From Spongiibacteraceae bacterium UBA5047 (lineage in GTDB: Bacteria; Pseudomonadota; Gammaproteobacteria; Pseudomonadales; Spongiibacteraceae), in assembly GCA_002415025.1 (NCBI GenBank), contig DIBR01000030.1, forward strand, positions 14,047 to 72,475: DNA of 58,429 nt, given 5' to 3'. Below, in pieces: positions 1 to 8,879 of the stretch (its first letter is position 1; every line of letters starts with the position of its first letter). The notes beneath the pieces were generated by a model. That model was given only the letters and a program-made list of their open reading frames with translations, ran no database searches and was not told the DNA's origin. Made by a program: the position numbers and the translations under genes.

Positions 1-440
1 CAGAAGACGCCCAGAAGCTGGGTGCCGATCATGTGGCGTTATCGACAGATCGGGAGTCGATGAAGCGCTGGACCAACACCCTGGATTTCATTCTCGATAC
101 CGTATCCGCCCCGCATGATATGGATGCCAACCTGCGCCTGCTGAAGCGCGATGGCGTGTGTTGCCTTGTTGGTTTGCCCGAAAGCCCGCTCTCGTTCAGC
201 GCGTTTCAAACCACCAGTCGCAAGGCGATTACAGGCTCGTTTATCGGTGGCATTCGCGAGACGCAGGACATGCTGGATTTTTGTGCCGAGCACAATATTG
301 TGTCTGATATCGAGCTGATTGATATTCAATCCGTTAACGAAGCCTATGAGCGGGTGCTGAAAAGTGACGTGAAGTACCGCTTCGTGATTGATATGGCATC
401 GCTCGACGCCAAAGCGCTACCGCAACTACTGAATGAGTGA
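1..440 (+). CDS. Zinc alcohol dehydrogenase, C-terminal part (5' end outside window)
   Basis: About 145 C-terminal residues of a medium-chain alcohol dehydrogenase of the cinnamyl-alcohol/YahK type, which interconverts alcohols and aldehydes with NAD(P)H. The reading frame is open from base 3, so the gene begins upstream. The start of the visible part (EDAQKLGADHVALST) is the usual stretch after the Rossmann-fold glycines. It is followed by the LDFILDTVSAPHDM strand and the GVCCLVGLPE turn, both typical of this group. The catalytic zinc ligands would lie in the missing N-terminal half and cannot be checked. The stop overlaps the next gene by 8 bases, so the two are probably translated together. 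The subfamily call is fairly secure; the substrate is unknown. Confidence 0.8.
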   Translation, partial: EDAQKLGADHVALSTDRESMKRWTNTLDFILDTVSAPHDMDANLRLLKRDGVCCLVGLPESPLSFSAFQTTSRKAITGSFIGGIRETQDMLDFCAEHNIVSDIELIDIQSVNEAYERVLKSDVKYRFVIDMASLDAKALPQLLNE

Positions 441-2211
441 ACACATGCTTTCCGTTTTTTCGCCCGTTGCTGCCGCCGTTACCGAACTTTCGGTAGCGGC
501 CGGAGCCAGCGTTCAGAAAGGCCAGCAACTGGCAATGCTGGAATCAATGAAAATGCAAACGCCGGTCTATGCACCGGAGGCCGGCAAACTGAAGCGCTGG
601 TGCATCAACGCCGGCGACACGATCCAGAAGGCCACCCTGCTTTGCGAGCTGGACAGCGATGTGTCGGTGGCGGTTGACGCCCGGTCTCCGGAACCGGATG
701 TAGCGCACGGCAATTTGCTGGAAGAATTGCGCGCGCGACTGGCGCTGAGCGAGGACTCGCAGCGCGTCGAGCAGACTCGAAAACGTCACGAAAAAGGTTT
801 TCGCAGCGCGCGGGAAAATCTTCACCATCTTTGCGATGCCGATTCCTTTATCGAATACGGACAGTTCGCTGTGGCCGCCCAACGCCAGCGCCGCGAACTG
901 GATACCTTGCGCCGTGAGACCCAGGGCGACGGCATCATCACGGGACTGGGTGCAATCAACAAAAGTATCTTCGGTGCCGAACGTGCGCAGGCAGTTGTTA
1001 TTATCAATGACTACTCGGTGCTGGCCGGCACCCAGGGCTATTTTCACCACAAGAAGCTGGATCGTGCGCTCTCGCTTGCCAGCGAAAAAAATCTGCCGCT
1101 TGTCATGTATACCGAAGGCGGTGGTGGCCGACCCGGCGATACCGATGTGCTGACCCAATTCGCCGGTTTGAATGTTCCCACCTTTGCCCGCTGGGCTGCG
1201 TTGCGCGGAAAAGTGCCGCGCATTGCGGTCAATAACGGTTACTGTTTTGCGGGCAATGCAGCCTTGTTTGGCGCTGCGGATATTCGCATTGCCACCCGCC
1301 AGTCGTGGATCGGTATGGCAGGCCCGGCCATGATAGAGGGCGGTGGGCTCGGGCGTTTTTCGCCGAAAGATATCGGCCCGATGGAGTCTCAATCGCGCAA
1401 TGGTGTTGTGCATCTGTTGGCCGACGATGAGGCGCAGGCCACCGAACTGGCAAAAAAAGCCCTCGGTTACTTTCAGGGGCCGCTTACCGATTGGCAGTGT
1501 TCCGACCAGAACGACATCGGCGATATCCTGCCCGCAGATCGCCGCTACGCCTACGACGTACGCCGTATCATTGCGCAACTTACTGACAGTGATAGTGTGC
1601 TGGAGTTGAATGCCGACTACGGTGCAGCGGTGCTGACCGCGCTGGTGCGTTTCGAAGGCAAGCCGGCGGGCTTGATTGCCAGCAACTGCCGCGACATGGG
1701 CGGTGCCGTCGACGCCGAAGCGGCAGATAAAACCGCTGACTTTATCGAACTGTGTAATGCCTTTGGCTTGCCATTGGTATCGCTGGTGGATACGCCGGGT
1801 TTCATGGTCGGACCAGACAGCGAAGACGAGGCTGCTGTGCGCAGAATGTCCCGACTGTTTGCCGCCGGCGCACAGGCCGAAGTGCCCTGGGTGGCGATAT
1901 TTTTGCGCCGTGCCTATGGTCTCGGCGCAATGGCTTTAACCGGTGGCAGTTTCGAACGGCCGGTGTACGCTGCATCGTGGCCCAGTGGCGAGTTTGGCGC
2001 AATGGGGCTGGAAGGTGCCGTGCGGCTCGGCTTTAAAAAGGAGCTGGAGTCCGCAAACAGCGAGGCAGAGAAACAGGCCTTGTTCGAGTCATTGCTGGCC
2101 GCGGCCTACGATCAGGGCAAGGCGATTGAAGCGGCAAGCTATCTGGAATTCGACGCCGTTATCGAGCCCGCCGATACCCGCAGCGCCATCATTCTGGCCC
2201 TGAATTCATGA
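433..2211 (+). CDS. Acyl-CoA carboxylase: biotin carrier fused to carboxyltransferase
   Basis: 592 residues. Residues 1-75 form a biotinyl domain with the ESMKMQ motif, biotin lysine at Lys40. From about residue 110 a full carboxyltransferase of the propionyl/methylcrotonyl-CoA carboxylase beta class follows. It carries GTQGYFHHKKLDR, the glycine-rich GGGGRPG turn and the C-domain VDTPGF motif. Such an enzyme moves CO2 from carboxybiotin to an acyl-CoA. No biotin carboxylase is seen in the window; it must be elsewhere, perhaps just upstream. In the common architecture the carrier is fused to biotin carboxylase, so this arrangement is less usual. The ATG at 433 overlaps the upstream stop by 8 bases, and the stop overlaps the next ATG (ATGA). 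Acyl-CoA specificity cannot be told. Confidence 0.87.
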   Translation: MSEHMLSVFSPVAAAVTELSVAAGASVQKGQQLAMLESMKMQTPVYAPEAGKLKRWCINAGDTIQKATLLCELDSDVSVAVDARSPEPDVAHGNLLEELRARLALSEDSQRVEQTRKRHEKGFRSARENLHHLCDADSFIEYGQFAVAAQRQRRELDTLRRETQGDGIITGLGAINKSIFGAERAQAVVIINDYSVLAGTQGYFHHKKLDRALSLASEKNLPLVMYTEGGGGRPGDTDVLTQFAGLNVPTFARWAALRGKVPRIAVNNGYCFAGNAALFGAADIRIATRQSWIGMAGPAMIEGGGLGRFSPKDIGPMESQSRNGVVHLLADDEAQATELAKKALGYFQGPLTDWQCSDQNDIGDILPADRRYAYDVRRIIAQLTDSDSVLELNADYGAAVLTALVRFEGKPAGLIASNCRDMGGAVDAEAADKTADFIELCNAFGLPLVSLVDTPGFMVGPDSEDEAAVRRMSRLFAAGAQAEVPWVAIFLRRAYGLGAMALTGGSFERPVYAASWPSGEFGAMGLEGAVRLGFKKELESANSEAEKQALFESLLAAAYDQGKAIEAASYLEFDAVIEPADTRSAIILALNS

Positions 2212-3221
2212 GCACGTCGCCAGACACAGCAGCGTGCTATCGTCCGGCGGACGCCATAGCGCTGTTGGTCGGGCTGCGTGTGGAAGACCAGCTGGAGGCG
2301 CTTGCGGGCTCCTGTTTGCTGCTGGACTTGCAACAGCGTCCGGCGGGCGACGAACTCGCTCAATTAACCCCCTTACTGGCGCAGTTGCCCTGTCCGATTA
2401 TGGGTGTGGGTGCGCAGACGGTGCCAGAAGCGCTCGCGATCAATCTCGATTGTGTGCTCGACGATGAAAAATGCTTACCTGCGCTTTGCCGCAATATTGC
2501 GAATGCCCCTATTGCGGCGATGACACTGGTTCAGTTGTCGCGGGCAATAGAACAGCTGGATGTGATGGCAGCGCTCGATATGGAGTCGGTCACTTACGCC
2601 AGCTTGCAGGGCGGGAGTGAATACCAGGCCTGGTTGCGGGAATATCGGGCCGAGGCCTGGCCAGCGATATCCGGCGAGTTGCCGGTGCTTGTAACGAGAG
2701 ATCAAGACAGGCTGCTGATAACGCTCAACAGGCCGGAGCTTCGCAATTCCATCAGTGTGGAAGTACGCGATGCTCTGGTAGAAGCCTTGTCGCTGGCCGC
2801 GCAGGATAACTGCATCAAAAGTGTTGTGCTGCAGGGCGCGGGAAAATGTTTCAGTGTGGGCGGTGAGCTGCGTGAATTTGGCAGCGTGCCCGATACCGCC
2901 AGCGGGCATCTGATTCGCTCGCTCCGCTTGCCGGGACGCTGGCTGGCCCGCATTGCATCGCGCTGTGAGGCGCGCGTACACGGCGCCTGCATTGGTGCGG
3001 GGGTGGAACTGCCCGCGTTTGCGCAGCGGGTAGTGGCAAAACCCAACGCCTATTTTCAATTACCGGAAATTCAGTTTGGGCTTATTCCCGGTGCGGGTGG
3101 TTGCGTGAGTATCGCAAAACGTATTGGTCGCCATCGTTTTAATCAATTGGCGCTGTCGGGTAAGCGTATTAATGCTGAGCTGGCTCTGGAGTGGGGGTTG
3201 GTGGATGCCATTGATGGCTAG
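2208..3221 (+). CDS. Crotonase-family protein with 155-residue N-terminal extension and short C-terminus
   Basis: 337 residues. The crotonase fold starts near residue 156 (LLITLNRPELRNSI). It holds the oxyanion loop FSVGGELREF and both hydratase glutamates at the classical 20-residue spacing: Glu287 in GAGVELP and Glu307 in PEIQFGLIPGAGG. Hydration or isomerisation of an enoyl-CoA is therefore plausible. Two oddities stand out. The first 155 residues match no family I can name. The protein also stops at GLVDAIDG, where ordinary crotonases continue for roughly 50-60 residues of C-terminal helices used in trimer contacts and active-site closure. A REP-like hairpin pair begins about 20 bases after the stop. 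Its start overlaps the carboxylase stop (ATGA), which suggests action on the carboxylase substrate or product. Confidence 0.8.
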   Translation: MSTSPDTAACYRPADAIALLVGLRVEDQLEALAGSCLLLDLQQRPAGDELAQLTPLLAQLPCPIMGVGAQTVPEALAINLDCVLDDEKCLPALCRNIANAPIAAMTLVQLSRAIEQLDVMAALDMESVTYASLQGGSEYQAWLREYRAEAWPAISGELPVLVTRDQDRLLITLNRPELRNSISVEVRDALVEALSLAAQDNCIKSVVLQGAGKCFSVGGELREFGSVPDTASGHLIRSLRLPGRWLARIASRCEARVHGACIGAGVELPAFAQRVVAKPNAYFQLPEIQFGLIPGAGGCVSIAKRIGRHRFNQLALSGKRINAELALEWGLVDAIDG

Positions 3222-3241
3222 GGCTGGTCAGCCGGTTCGTT

Positions 3242-3316
3242 GATGCCCGCAACGCTGTGCTTATGCGGGCCTACGGTGATTTGAAGTAGGCCTGATTAAG
3301 CGAAGCGTATCAGGCA
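3242..3316. repeat. Inverted pair of GTAGG-headed REP-like hairpins (type A)
   Basis: Two 31-base elements in opposite orientation, one read on the minus strand (3244-3274) and one on the plus strand (3286-3316). Both start GTAGGCC, contain TAAGC in the loop and end GGCA. Each forms a 7-base-pair stem. Three stem pairs differ between the copies by compensating changes (C-G to T-A, C-G to A-T, A-T to T-A), so the fold is conserved. They lie between the crotonase and amidohydrolase stops and may also act as a bidirectional terminator or mRNA end. Confidence 0.75.
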
Positions 3317-3333
3317 ATGCGGCGATTCAAACT

Positions 3334-4764
3334 TTAAACCGTTAACGTCGCAGATTGGTAGACCAACTCTCCCGCAATCCAGGTAGCGCACACCTGCGGA
3401 ATCGTTGCTGTCGCCAATGCGCTCACCGACGCCCAATCGGCGTTTAGCAAGCAGTAATCAGCCTGTTCTCCCACCTTCAATTGTCGTTTGGCACCTCCGG
3501 GCTTGGCGGGCTCATCCGCAAACAGGTTCAGTGCCTGCTCAACGCTCAACGCTTCCGCTGCATTCAGGATTTCGCCACTGGGTGTTGTGCGTTGTATCGC
3601 CGCTTGCATGCACAGCCAGGGGTTGGCGTTGCCAAAAGGTGCGTCCGTGCTGCCGGCGTAGGGTATGCCTGCCTCAAAAAACGCTTTGGCCCGATATAAA
3701 AAACGCTGTTCGTCAGCGGCGACGGTGGCAAGATAGCGATCACCGCGCTCGGCAATAAAATTGGTTTGGCTTACCACGGTAATACCCAGGGCCTTGATGA
3801 TGGCGAGCGCGTCGTCGTCGCAAATGGAGGCGTGTTCGATCCTGTCACCGCGATGGCTGCCACACTCACCCAATGCTGCGAGCGCAACATGCAGTTCCGT
3901 CAGCGTCACGCAATGAAAGGCGACCGGACGATTGCGGGCGTGCTGGATTTTGATGAGTTTGCACAGCTCGTCGAAGTCCGGCAGTGCAGATTCTTTCAGG
4001 TAAATTTTGCAGGCGCCCAACTGCATAAAGTCATCGTCAGAAAAATTCAGGCTGGCTTGCCCCATCAGCAAAACGCGCTGCAACAACTGCCCGTCTTGCT
4101 GCGCCGTTTTCAACAACAACCGGCTGTCGTTATCGTTGTCTGGTCCGGCGTCGGTGAATCCGGTTACGCCATAAGACGCCAGCGTGTAACTGGCGAGTTC
4201 TATATCGGGCAAACTGCGTGGGCTGAGCTGTCTAAGCCAGTCGTCTACATGATAAAAGCGACCGGTTAATTGTCCCTGTTCGTCACGTTCTACCCCCTCG
4301 GGTAACGATCGAGTGGCGTTCGCCGACGAGTCGAGGCCGAGAGCACTGAGTGCTGCGCTGTTGTAAATCCATAAGCGCCCGGTGCGATGCTGCACGCGAA
4401 TAGCAACGGTGTCCGAGATTTTATCGAGCCAGTGCCGGTCTATCAGCGGTTCATCGCCTTCGTGATAGCCAGTAGCGCGCAGGCGGTCGCCCGGCTTTGG
4501 CAAACGGGACGCAAGATGGTCTGCCAGCGCGTCGCGCTCCTGTAATGCCGCGTGGCTGCAATCAACCGAGCCGAGCGATGCTGCGTAGGCGAGAAAATGC
4601 ATATGGTGATCATGCAATCCGGGCAATAGCACCCGATGCCCGGCGTCGACAATATCTTCACCGGCTTCAGGCTGCAGTTCGGCCGCGATCCGGGTAATGC
4701 GACCCTTCAGAAATTGCACATCGCGTGAGTGCCCGGGGCTAATTGCTGCGTTCCTGATAATCAT
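3334..4764 (-). CDS. YtcJ-type metal-dependent amidohydrolase
   Basis: 476 residues of the amidohydrolase-3 (YtcJ-like) branch: metal-dependent hydrolases with a TIM barrel and a small beta-sandwich. PGLHDHHMHF (residues 48-57) supplies the first His-x-His metal pair. Later metal or active-site elements are VAFHCVT, RIEHASI and the STDAPFGNANPW turn with its catalytic aspartate. The C-terminal beta-sandwich ends with KVGEQADYCLL. There is no signal peptide, so it acts in the cytoplasm. Its ATG overlaps the stop of the CoA transferase (ATGA), placing it last in that operon. Substrates of this branch are mostly unknown; opening of an amide, imide or cyclic ester fits the acyl-CoA context but is inference. 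Confidence 0.82.
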   Translation of the reverse strand: MIIRNAAISPGHSRDVQFLKGRITRIAAELQPEAGEDIVDAGHRVLLPGLHDHHMHFLAYAASLGSVDCSHAALQERDALADHLASRLPKPGDRLRATGYHEGDEPLIDRHWLDKISDTVAIRVQHRTGRLWIYNSAALSALGLDSSANATRSLPEGVERDEQGQLTGRFYHVDDWLRQLSPRSLPDIELASYTLASYGVTGFTDAGPDNDNDSRLLLKTAQQDGQLLQRVLLMGQASLNFSDDDFMQLGACKIYLKESALPDFDELCKLIKIQHARNRPVAFHCVTLTELHVALAALGECGSHRGDRIEHASICDDDALAIIKALGITVVSQTNFIAERGDRYLATVAADEQRFLYRAKAFFEAGIPYAGSTDAPFGNANPWLCMQAAIQRTTPSGEILNAAEALSVEQALNLFADEPAKPGGAKRQLKVGEQADYCLLNADWASVSALATATIPQVCATWIAGELVYQSATLTV

Positions 4765-6167
4765 GCCAGTGAGAACTCTGCCATTAATCGCGCACTGTCG
4801 GCACCCAGAACTTGCGCCCTTTGTTTAACCGCACGGGAGTAGGGCTTTGACACCTCGACTTGATCGCGGCCTGATTCCACGTACCAGCTGTTGTGTTGAC
4901 GCTTTACCGGAACATCAACGGGATAGCGCGGTTCGCTGCAAAAACGGGTAACAGCCTGCAGGGAAATATCCAGTAAGCCGCCACGGCCGCTGTACCAGGC
5001 TGCGCTGGCAGCCACTGCGGCGTGCAAGCCCGTGAGTGGGTCGGCTATGGCGTCGCCACAAAACAGGTACTTGCCGTAGTGTTCATACATCGCCTGACTC
5101 AAGCCTGCGGCTACGCCCGCATCGTCACCGTAAGCGATGCGCAATTCATTGTCGGCATCGCGGCCATAACCGGTAATGCTCACCCAGACCCTGCCGGGTT
5201 TGCTGGCGAGCAGTGCTTCTGCGGATATGCCCATTTGGCGAAGGGCGCGAGGGCGGGAACTTTCGATCACAATATCGGCGCGCTGTAACAGTGTTTTGAG
5301 TTGCGTGCGCCCTTGGTCGTGATGCAAATCCAGCGCCAGACTTTCCTTGTTGCCGTTCATCAGATCAAAGAACTCGACCGGGCCAGCGCGGGCGCCGTCG
5401 GGGCGCTGGCGACTTTCAACCTTGATAACACGTGCACCCGCAAAGCCCAGCAGGCTGGCGCATAAGGGCCCGGCCCAGAGTGCCGACAGATCAACAACCA
5501 GCGGAGGCTCGGTCGGCGGCGCTTTGGTGCTTGTGTGCCGGGAAAGAAGCCAGCTGCGTTCGGGTTCGGCCGTGCATGCATCGCTCACTGCGAGCCCTAA
5601 CAGGCGAGCCAGGTCGAGTACGCTGGCACTGTTTTGTCGGGCCAGATTACGCGCCAGTGCGTCCCAGTCATTGGCTTCAATGGTCTCAATCATTTCGCCG
5701 CCCGACAGCAATGCGGGCAGCTGTTTCCAATCGTCATTTCTGGGGAGATTAATAGCGATACAACCATCCGCCGTGCGCAGCAGACGGCAACTGCCGCCCG
5801 CCGATTGATTGCCCTGACGGCTATAACCGGCGATCGCGGCGCGCTCACCAAGCAGGCCGGCGGCATCAAAGTCCGGGGCAAAGGTTGGTGTTATGGTTTT
5901 GAATGCGAGCAGGGCACCACGGGCCGACAGTGCAAGGGGTGAGGGGATAAGCAAGGGAGCTTTACCGGCTTCGCCCGTCAGTGCCATGGCGCCCGATTGC
6001 GCCCAGGCACGGTGATGCTCCTCGCTGCTTTCGCTATCAGCGTCACTTTCGACTGCAAAAGCGTCGATATTTAGTGTCGCGCCTAGCGAGTGCAGCAGAC
6101 GAGCGGCGTGCGCGTGGCCGCTGCCTGAAGGCAGAGTGAAACCCTCGGCTTGAATAAATTCAGACAT
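4761..6167 (-). CDS. Family III CoA transferase with permuted-looking domain order
   Basis: 468 residues from the ATG at 6167 (MSEFIQ). An upstream TTG at 6233 would add 22 residues but has no ribosome site. The family moves CoA between carboxylic acids. The usual N-terminal block (VVDLSALWAGP...GARVIKVES) appears only at residues 204-232. It is followed by NGNKESLALDL, ITGYGRD and GDAIADPLTG with the likely catalytic Asp366. The first 200 residues instead hold what normally comes later: WAQSGAMALTGEAG (55-68) and the small-domain signature GGSCRLLRTADGCIAINL (114-131). The gene is therefore permuted or a collapsed tandem fusion. It follows an acyl-CoA dehydrogenase by 106 bases and overlaps the amidohydrolase start. 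Family membership is sure; substrates are unknown. Confidence 0.85.
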   Translation of the reverse strand: MSEFIQAEGFTLPSGSGHAHAARLLHSLGATLNIDAFAVESDADSESSEEHHRAWAQSGAMALTGEAGKAPLLIPSPLALSARGALLAFKTITPTFAPDFDAAGLLGERAAIAGYSRQGNQSAGGSCRLLRTADGCIAINLPRNDDWKQLPALLSGGEMIETIEANDWDALARNLARQNSASVLDLARLLGLAVSDACTAEPERSWLLSRHTSTKAPPTEPPLVVDLSALWAGPLCASLLGFAGARVIKVESRQRPDGARAGPVEFFDLMNGNKESLALDLHHDQGRTQLKTLLQRADIVIESSRPRALRQMGISAEALLASKPGRVWVSITGYGRDADNELRIAYGDDAGVAAGLSQAMYEHYGKYLFCGDAIADPLTGLHAAVAASAAWYSGRGGLLDISLQAVTRFCSEPRYPVDVPVKRQHNSWYVESGRDQVEVSKPYSRAVKQRAQVLGADSARLMAEFSLA

Positions 6168-6273
6168 GCGGGTGGTGTGTGCTACAAAAAAGAGGCATCG
6201 TGGCAGTGTATAGATCGATGCAACGCCAGACAATCAGGTGAGCTTGCATAAACACCGCCTTGCCGTTGCTTTC

Positions 6274-7320
6274 TCAGGTTCCCGTCAGGAACGCTTCGGC
6301 AATGAGCTGTTCGTACATGTCGCCACCCCGCCCGAGATGAACATTCAACAGCGCGCGCTTCAAAAAAAGATGACAGGGATGTTCAGCGGCCATGCCGATG
6401 CCGCCGTGCAATTGCAGGGATTCTTCGGCTACCTTGGCAAAGCTGGTGCAGGCCAGATGCTTGGCTGCGGTGGCCTTCTGTTCGGGCGCCGCACTGTGCA
6501 AGGCATCAAATAGCATGGCCTCCGAGGCGGCGGTGAGTGCTTTCATATCCGCGCAGCGATGTTTGAGTGCCTGAAACATGGCCAGCGGGCGCCTGAATTG
6601 CACGCGGGTTTGTAGGTGATCAACGGTCATGGCGAGCAGTGCGGTGGCTCCGCCTACGGCGTCGGCGGCCAAGGCGAAATCCCGTTGCGCTAACAGGCGG
6701 GTCACAATGTCTTTGGCCTGCGAGCCTTGCGCCAGCCGTGTTTGCTTTGCCAGCGGCAGAGCGTTGAGGTTTACATCGTAAAACCGGCGGGTTTCGTCCC
6801 AGGTTTTACGCTCCTGCCATTCAAGCCCGCTTTGATCCAGCGCAATAATGAGTAGCTGCTCGGCATTGTTCGTCCAGGCCAGAACATGGCTGGCAATATC
6901 GGCAGACTGGACGGCGGTGAGTGTGCCGTCGAGGTTTTGGCTGTCGTCGAGGGTGAGATCGCCATCTGCCAGCGGCGCGGTCACGAGTTCGCCGCCGGTC
7001 AGCCGCTCCAGCCAGCTGCTTTTGTCGCTCAGCGTTGACTGGCACAGTGCGTCGATGGCCAGCGTGGCGGGCAGGTACGGTGCGCCGCTAAGCCCCTTGC
7101 CCAGCTCCAGATGTATGGCATGGGTGCCGGTGTTGCCGAGCCCGAGCCCGTCCAGTTCTTCCGGCACGGCGTTCAGCAACCAGCCAAGCTCTACGCTCGG
7201 CTTCCAGATATGATCTTCGGCACCCAGCAAACCGGTACCTTCAATCACCTGGCGCACAGAATCGCGAAGTTGCGTGAGTAACTCGCCGGATTCATCACTG
7301 ACGCCTGTTTGATGGCTCAT
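6274..7320 (-). CDS. Acyl-CoA dehydrogenase, small/degenerate subunit (pair 1)
   Basis: 348 residues of the acyl-CoA dehydrogenase fold with a weak N-terminal half and a recognisable C-terminal helical domain: RVQFRRPLAMFQALKH near residue 240, then QLHGGIGMAAEHPCHLFLKR. It lacks the standard FAD-binding GGxxEIQRNII segment seen in the partner. Its ATG overlaps the stop of the 399-residue dehydrogenase (ATGA), so the two are made together. Large/small pairs like this form alpha2-beta2 acyl-CoA dehydrogenases in steroid side-chain degradation in actinobacteria and some proteobacteria. Applying that model here is inference, but the tight coupling supports it. Confidence 0.85.
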   Translation of the reverse strand: MSHQTGVSDESGELLTQLRDSVRQVIEGTGLLGAEDHIWKPSVELGWLLNAVPEELDGLGLGNTGTHAIHLELGKGLSGAPYLPATLAIDALCQSTLSDKSSWLERLTGGELVTAPLADGDLTLDDSQNLDGTLTAVQSADIASHVLAWTNNAEQLLIIALDQSGLEWQERKTWDETRRFYDVNLNALPLAKQTRLAQGSQAKDIVTRLLAQRDFALAADAVGGATALLAMTVDHLQTRVQFRRPLAMFQALKHRCADMKALTAASEAMLFDALHSAAPEQKATAAKHLACTSFAKVAEESLQLHGGIGMAAEHPCHLFLKRALLNVHLGRGGDMYEQLIAEAFLTGT

Positions 7321-8516
7321 GATTGGCCCTCCGCCAACTGCCAGTTTTTGGGTTCGCGCGGCATGCCGAGCATGCGTTCGGCTATGATGTTGCGCTGGAT
7401 TTCGTTACTGCCGCCGGCAATTGACCAGTTGTAGGAGTTCATGAAATCCAGCGTCCAGTTGCCGGTTTCCTGGGTGGCGCCGCGCATAAAGCCCGCGTGA
7501 TACTGGCCTTCGAGACCACTGATTCGCTGCCCCAAGGCAACAAATTCGCGCAGGGTCTGTGCGTAGTAGAGCTTGACGATGGAAGCGTCACCCGCCTGTT
7601 CGGTATCGCTGATACGTTTTTGCAGATACTGGTCTGCCAAAGCGCAGGCCGCATCCACTTTGGGAATCAGGGCGCCGAGATCGCGCAGAATAGCGCTGTC
7701 GCTAGTGCGCTGCTGGTCTTTCATGGTTTGCGCAAGCATGCTCAGGCCATAGCGCATGCGCTGGGTAAGTTCGACCAGGGTCAGGCCCCGCTCGGAGGCG
7801 AGGGTGGCCTGGGCCACGGCCCAACCGGCGCCTTCTTCACCCACGCGGTCGTCAATAGAGACTTCTACATCGTCAAAGAAAATTTCGGCAAATTCATCGT
7901 CGCCGGTAATTTGCGAAATCGGTCGTACAGAAACGCCTTTGCTCTTCATATCCAGCAGGAGGTAGGTCAGGCCCGCCTGCGGCACACCGCTTTTGTCGGT
8001 GCGCGCGAGCAACAAACAACGATCGGCGTATTGCGCCATGGTCGACCAGGTTTTCTGGCCGTTGATAATGTATTTATCGCCTTTGCGCTCAGCGCGGGTT
8101 TTGAGTGAGGCCAGATCAGAGCCGGCATTGGGTTCGGAAAAGCCCTGACACCAGATTTCACCCTTGAGAATGCCGGGCAGGTATTTGTCGCGCTGCGCAT
8201 CCGAGCCGCATTCAAACAGGGTGCAGGCGGCGTGGTACAGGGCGACAAAATAGAGAATCAGGCGCGGTGCGTCGGCGCGGGCGACTTCTTCGAAAATCAC
8301 TTTCTGTTCAGCCAGCGAACGGCCGCCACCGGGCCAGCCCTCGGGCCAGTGCGGTGTGGCGTATCCGGCTTCGACCAGTTTGCCAAACCAGTCTTTCTGC
8401 ACCTCGACAAAGCGCTCCTGCTCGGCATTGGTCATTGCTTGGCGCCACTCAGCGGGAGTGTTTCTGCTCAGCCAGGCGCGGGTTTCGGCGCGCAGGGTTT
8501 CAGTTTCTGCTGTCAT
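7317..8516 (-). CDS. Acyl-CoA dehydrogenase, large subunit (pair 1)
   Basis: 399 residues, full-length FAD-dependent acyl-CoA dehydrogenase. Visible elements: GYATPHWPEGWPGGG at the N-terminus, CQGFSEPNAGSDLASL (FAD and substrate strand), INGQKTWSTMAQYAD, and the C-terminal WSIAGGSNEIQRNIIAERMLGMPREPK. The base position used by medium-chain enzymes (Glu in YEG) is glycine here (AGG), so the base is probably the glutamate in TLASERG near residue 240, as in isovaleryl-CoA dehydrogenase. That is deduced from motif comparison only. The electron acceptor should be electron-transfer flavoprotein, not encoded here. It is first of an overlapping pair, with 363 bases and two hairpin repeats upstream. 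Confidence 0.92.
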   Translation of the reverse strand: MTAETETLRAETRAWLSRNTPAEWRQAMTNAEQERFVEVQKDWFGKLVEAGYATPHWPEGWPGGGRSLAEQKVIFEEVARADAPRLILYFVALYHAACTLFECGSDAQRDKYLPGILKGEIWCQGFSEPNAGSDLASLKTRAERKGDKYIINGQKTWSTMAQYADRCLLLARTDKSGVPQAGLTYLLLDMKSKGVSVRPISQITGDDEFAEIFFDDVEVSIDDRVGEEGAGWAVAQATLASERGLTLVELTQRMRYGLSMLAQTMKDQQRTSDSAILRDLGALIPKVDAACALADQYLQKRISDTEQAGDASIVKLYYAQTLREFVALGQRISGLEGQYHAGFMRGATQETGNWTLDFMNSYNWSIAGGSNEIQRNIIAERMLGMPREPKNWQLAEGQS

Positions 8517-8879
8517 AATTCCGTTACTCGGTAGCTGTTTAAACCCTCCCGGGGGAGAGCGAGCTATAGGTTCACTTCAATCCAGTCATCAACCACACTC
8601 ACTGCATAGGTCGAAATCGCCCGGGTGGCGGGTGACGGCGCAAATGCATTCTGCCGTTGGACAGACGCTCCTTCTGATAATGAGTAGCAGTTTGAAACCT
8701 GATACACCGCTACCCGATGTTCATTGATTCTAGCGGCTTAGATGAGCGCCTGCAGCGTTTTGTTGTGGCGTATTCTTGTGGCGTAGTTGGTATCTGTTCG
8801 CGAGCAGGGCTCGCTCCTACAGCTGAAAACCGGAACGCTATAGGAGCCTGCCCTGCAGGCGAATGAGAGCGCGAGATTT
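8517..8879. other. Intergenic region with hairpin repeats
   Basis: 363 bases between the dikinase stop and the dehydrogenase start. I see no convincing coding frame. Its left part should hold the promoter of the dehydrogenase-CoA transferase-amidohydrolase operon, but no clear -35/-10 pair stands out. The right part carries the type B hairpin pair (8797-8863). Confidence 0.6.
8797..8863. repeat. Inverted pair of REP-like hairpins (type B)
   Basis: On the minus strand (8797-8822) the copy reads GTAGGAGCGAGCCCTGCTCGC; on the plus strand (8839-8863) the copy reads TAGGAGCCTGCCCTGCAGGC. Both have 6-base-pair stems around a CCT loop. Two neighbouring stem pairs are swapped in a compensating way, so structure is kept while sequence changes. 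A third copy lies at 30770-30795. They sit just after the dikinase stop. Confidence 0.75.

Noticed and set aside
544..1578. 344-residue minus-strand open frame
   Set aside because: It lies fully inside the carboxylase gene, has no family text, and its openness follows from the codon bias of the real gene.
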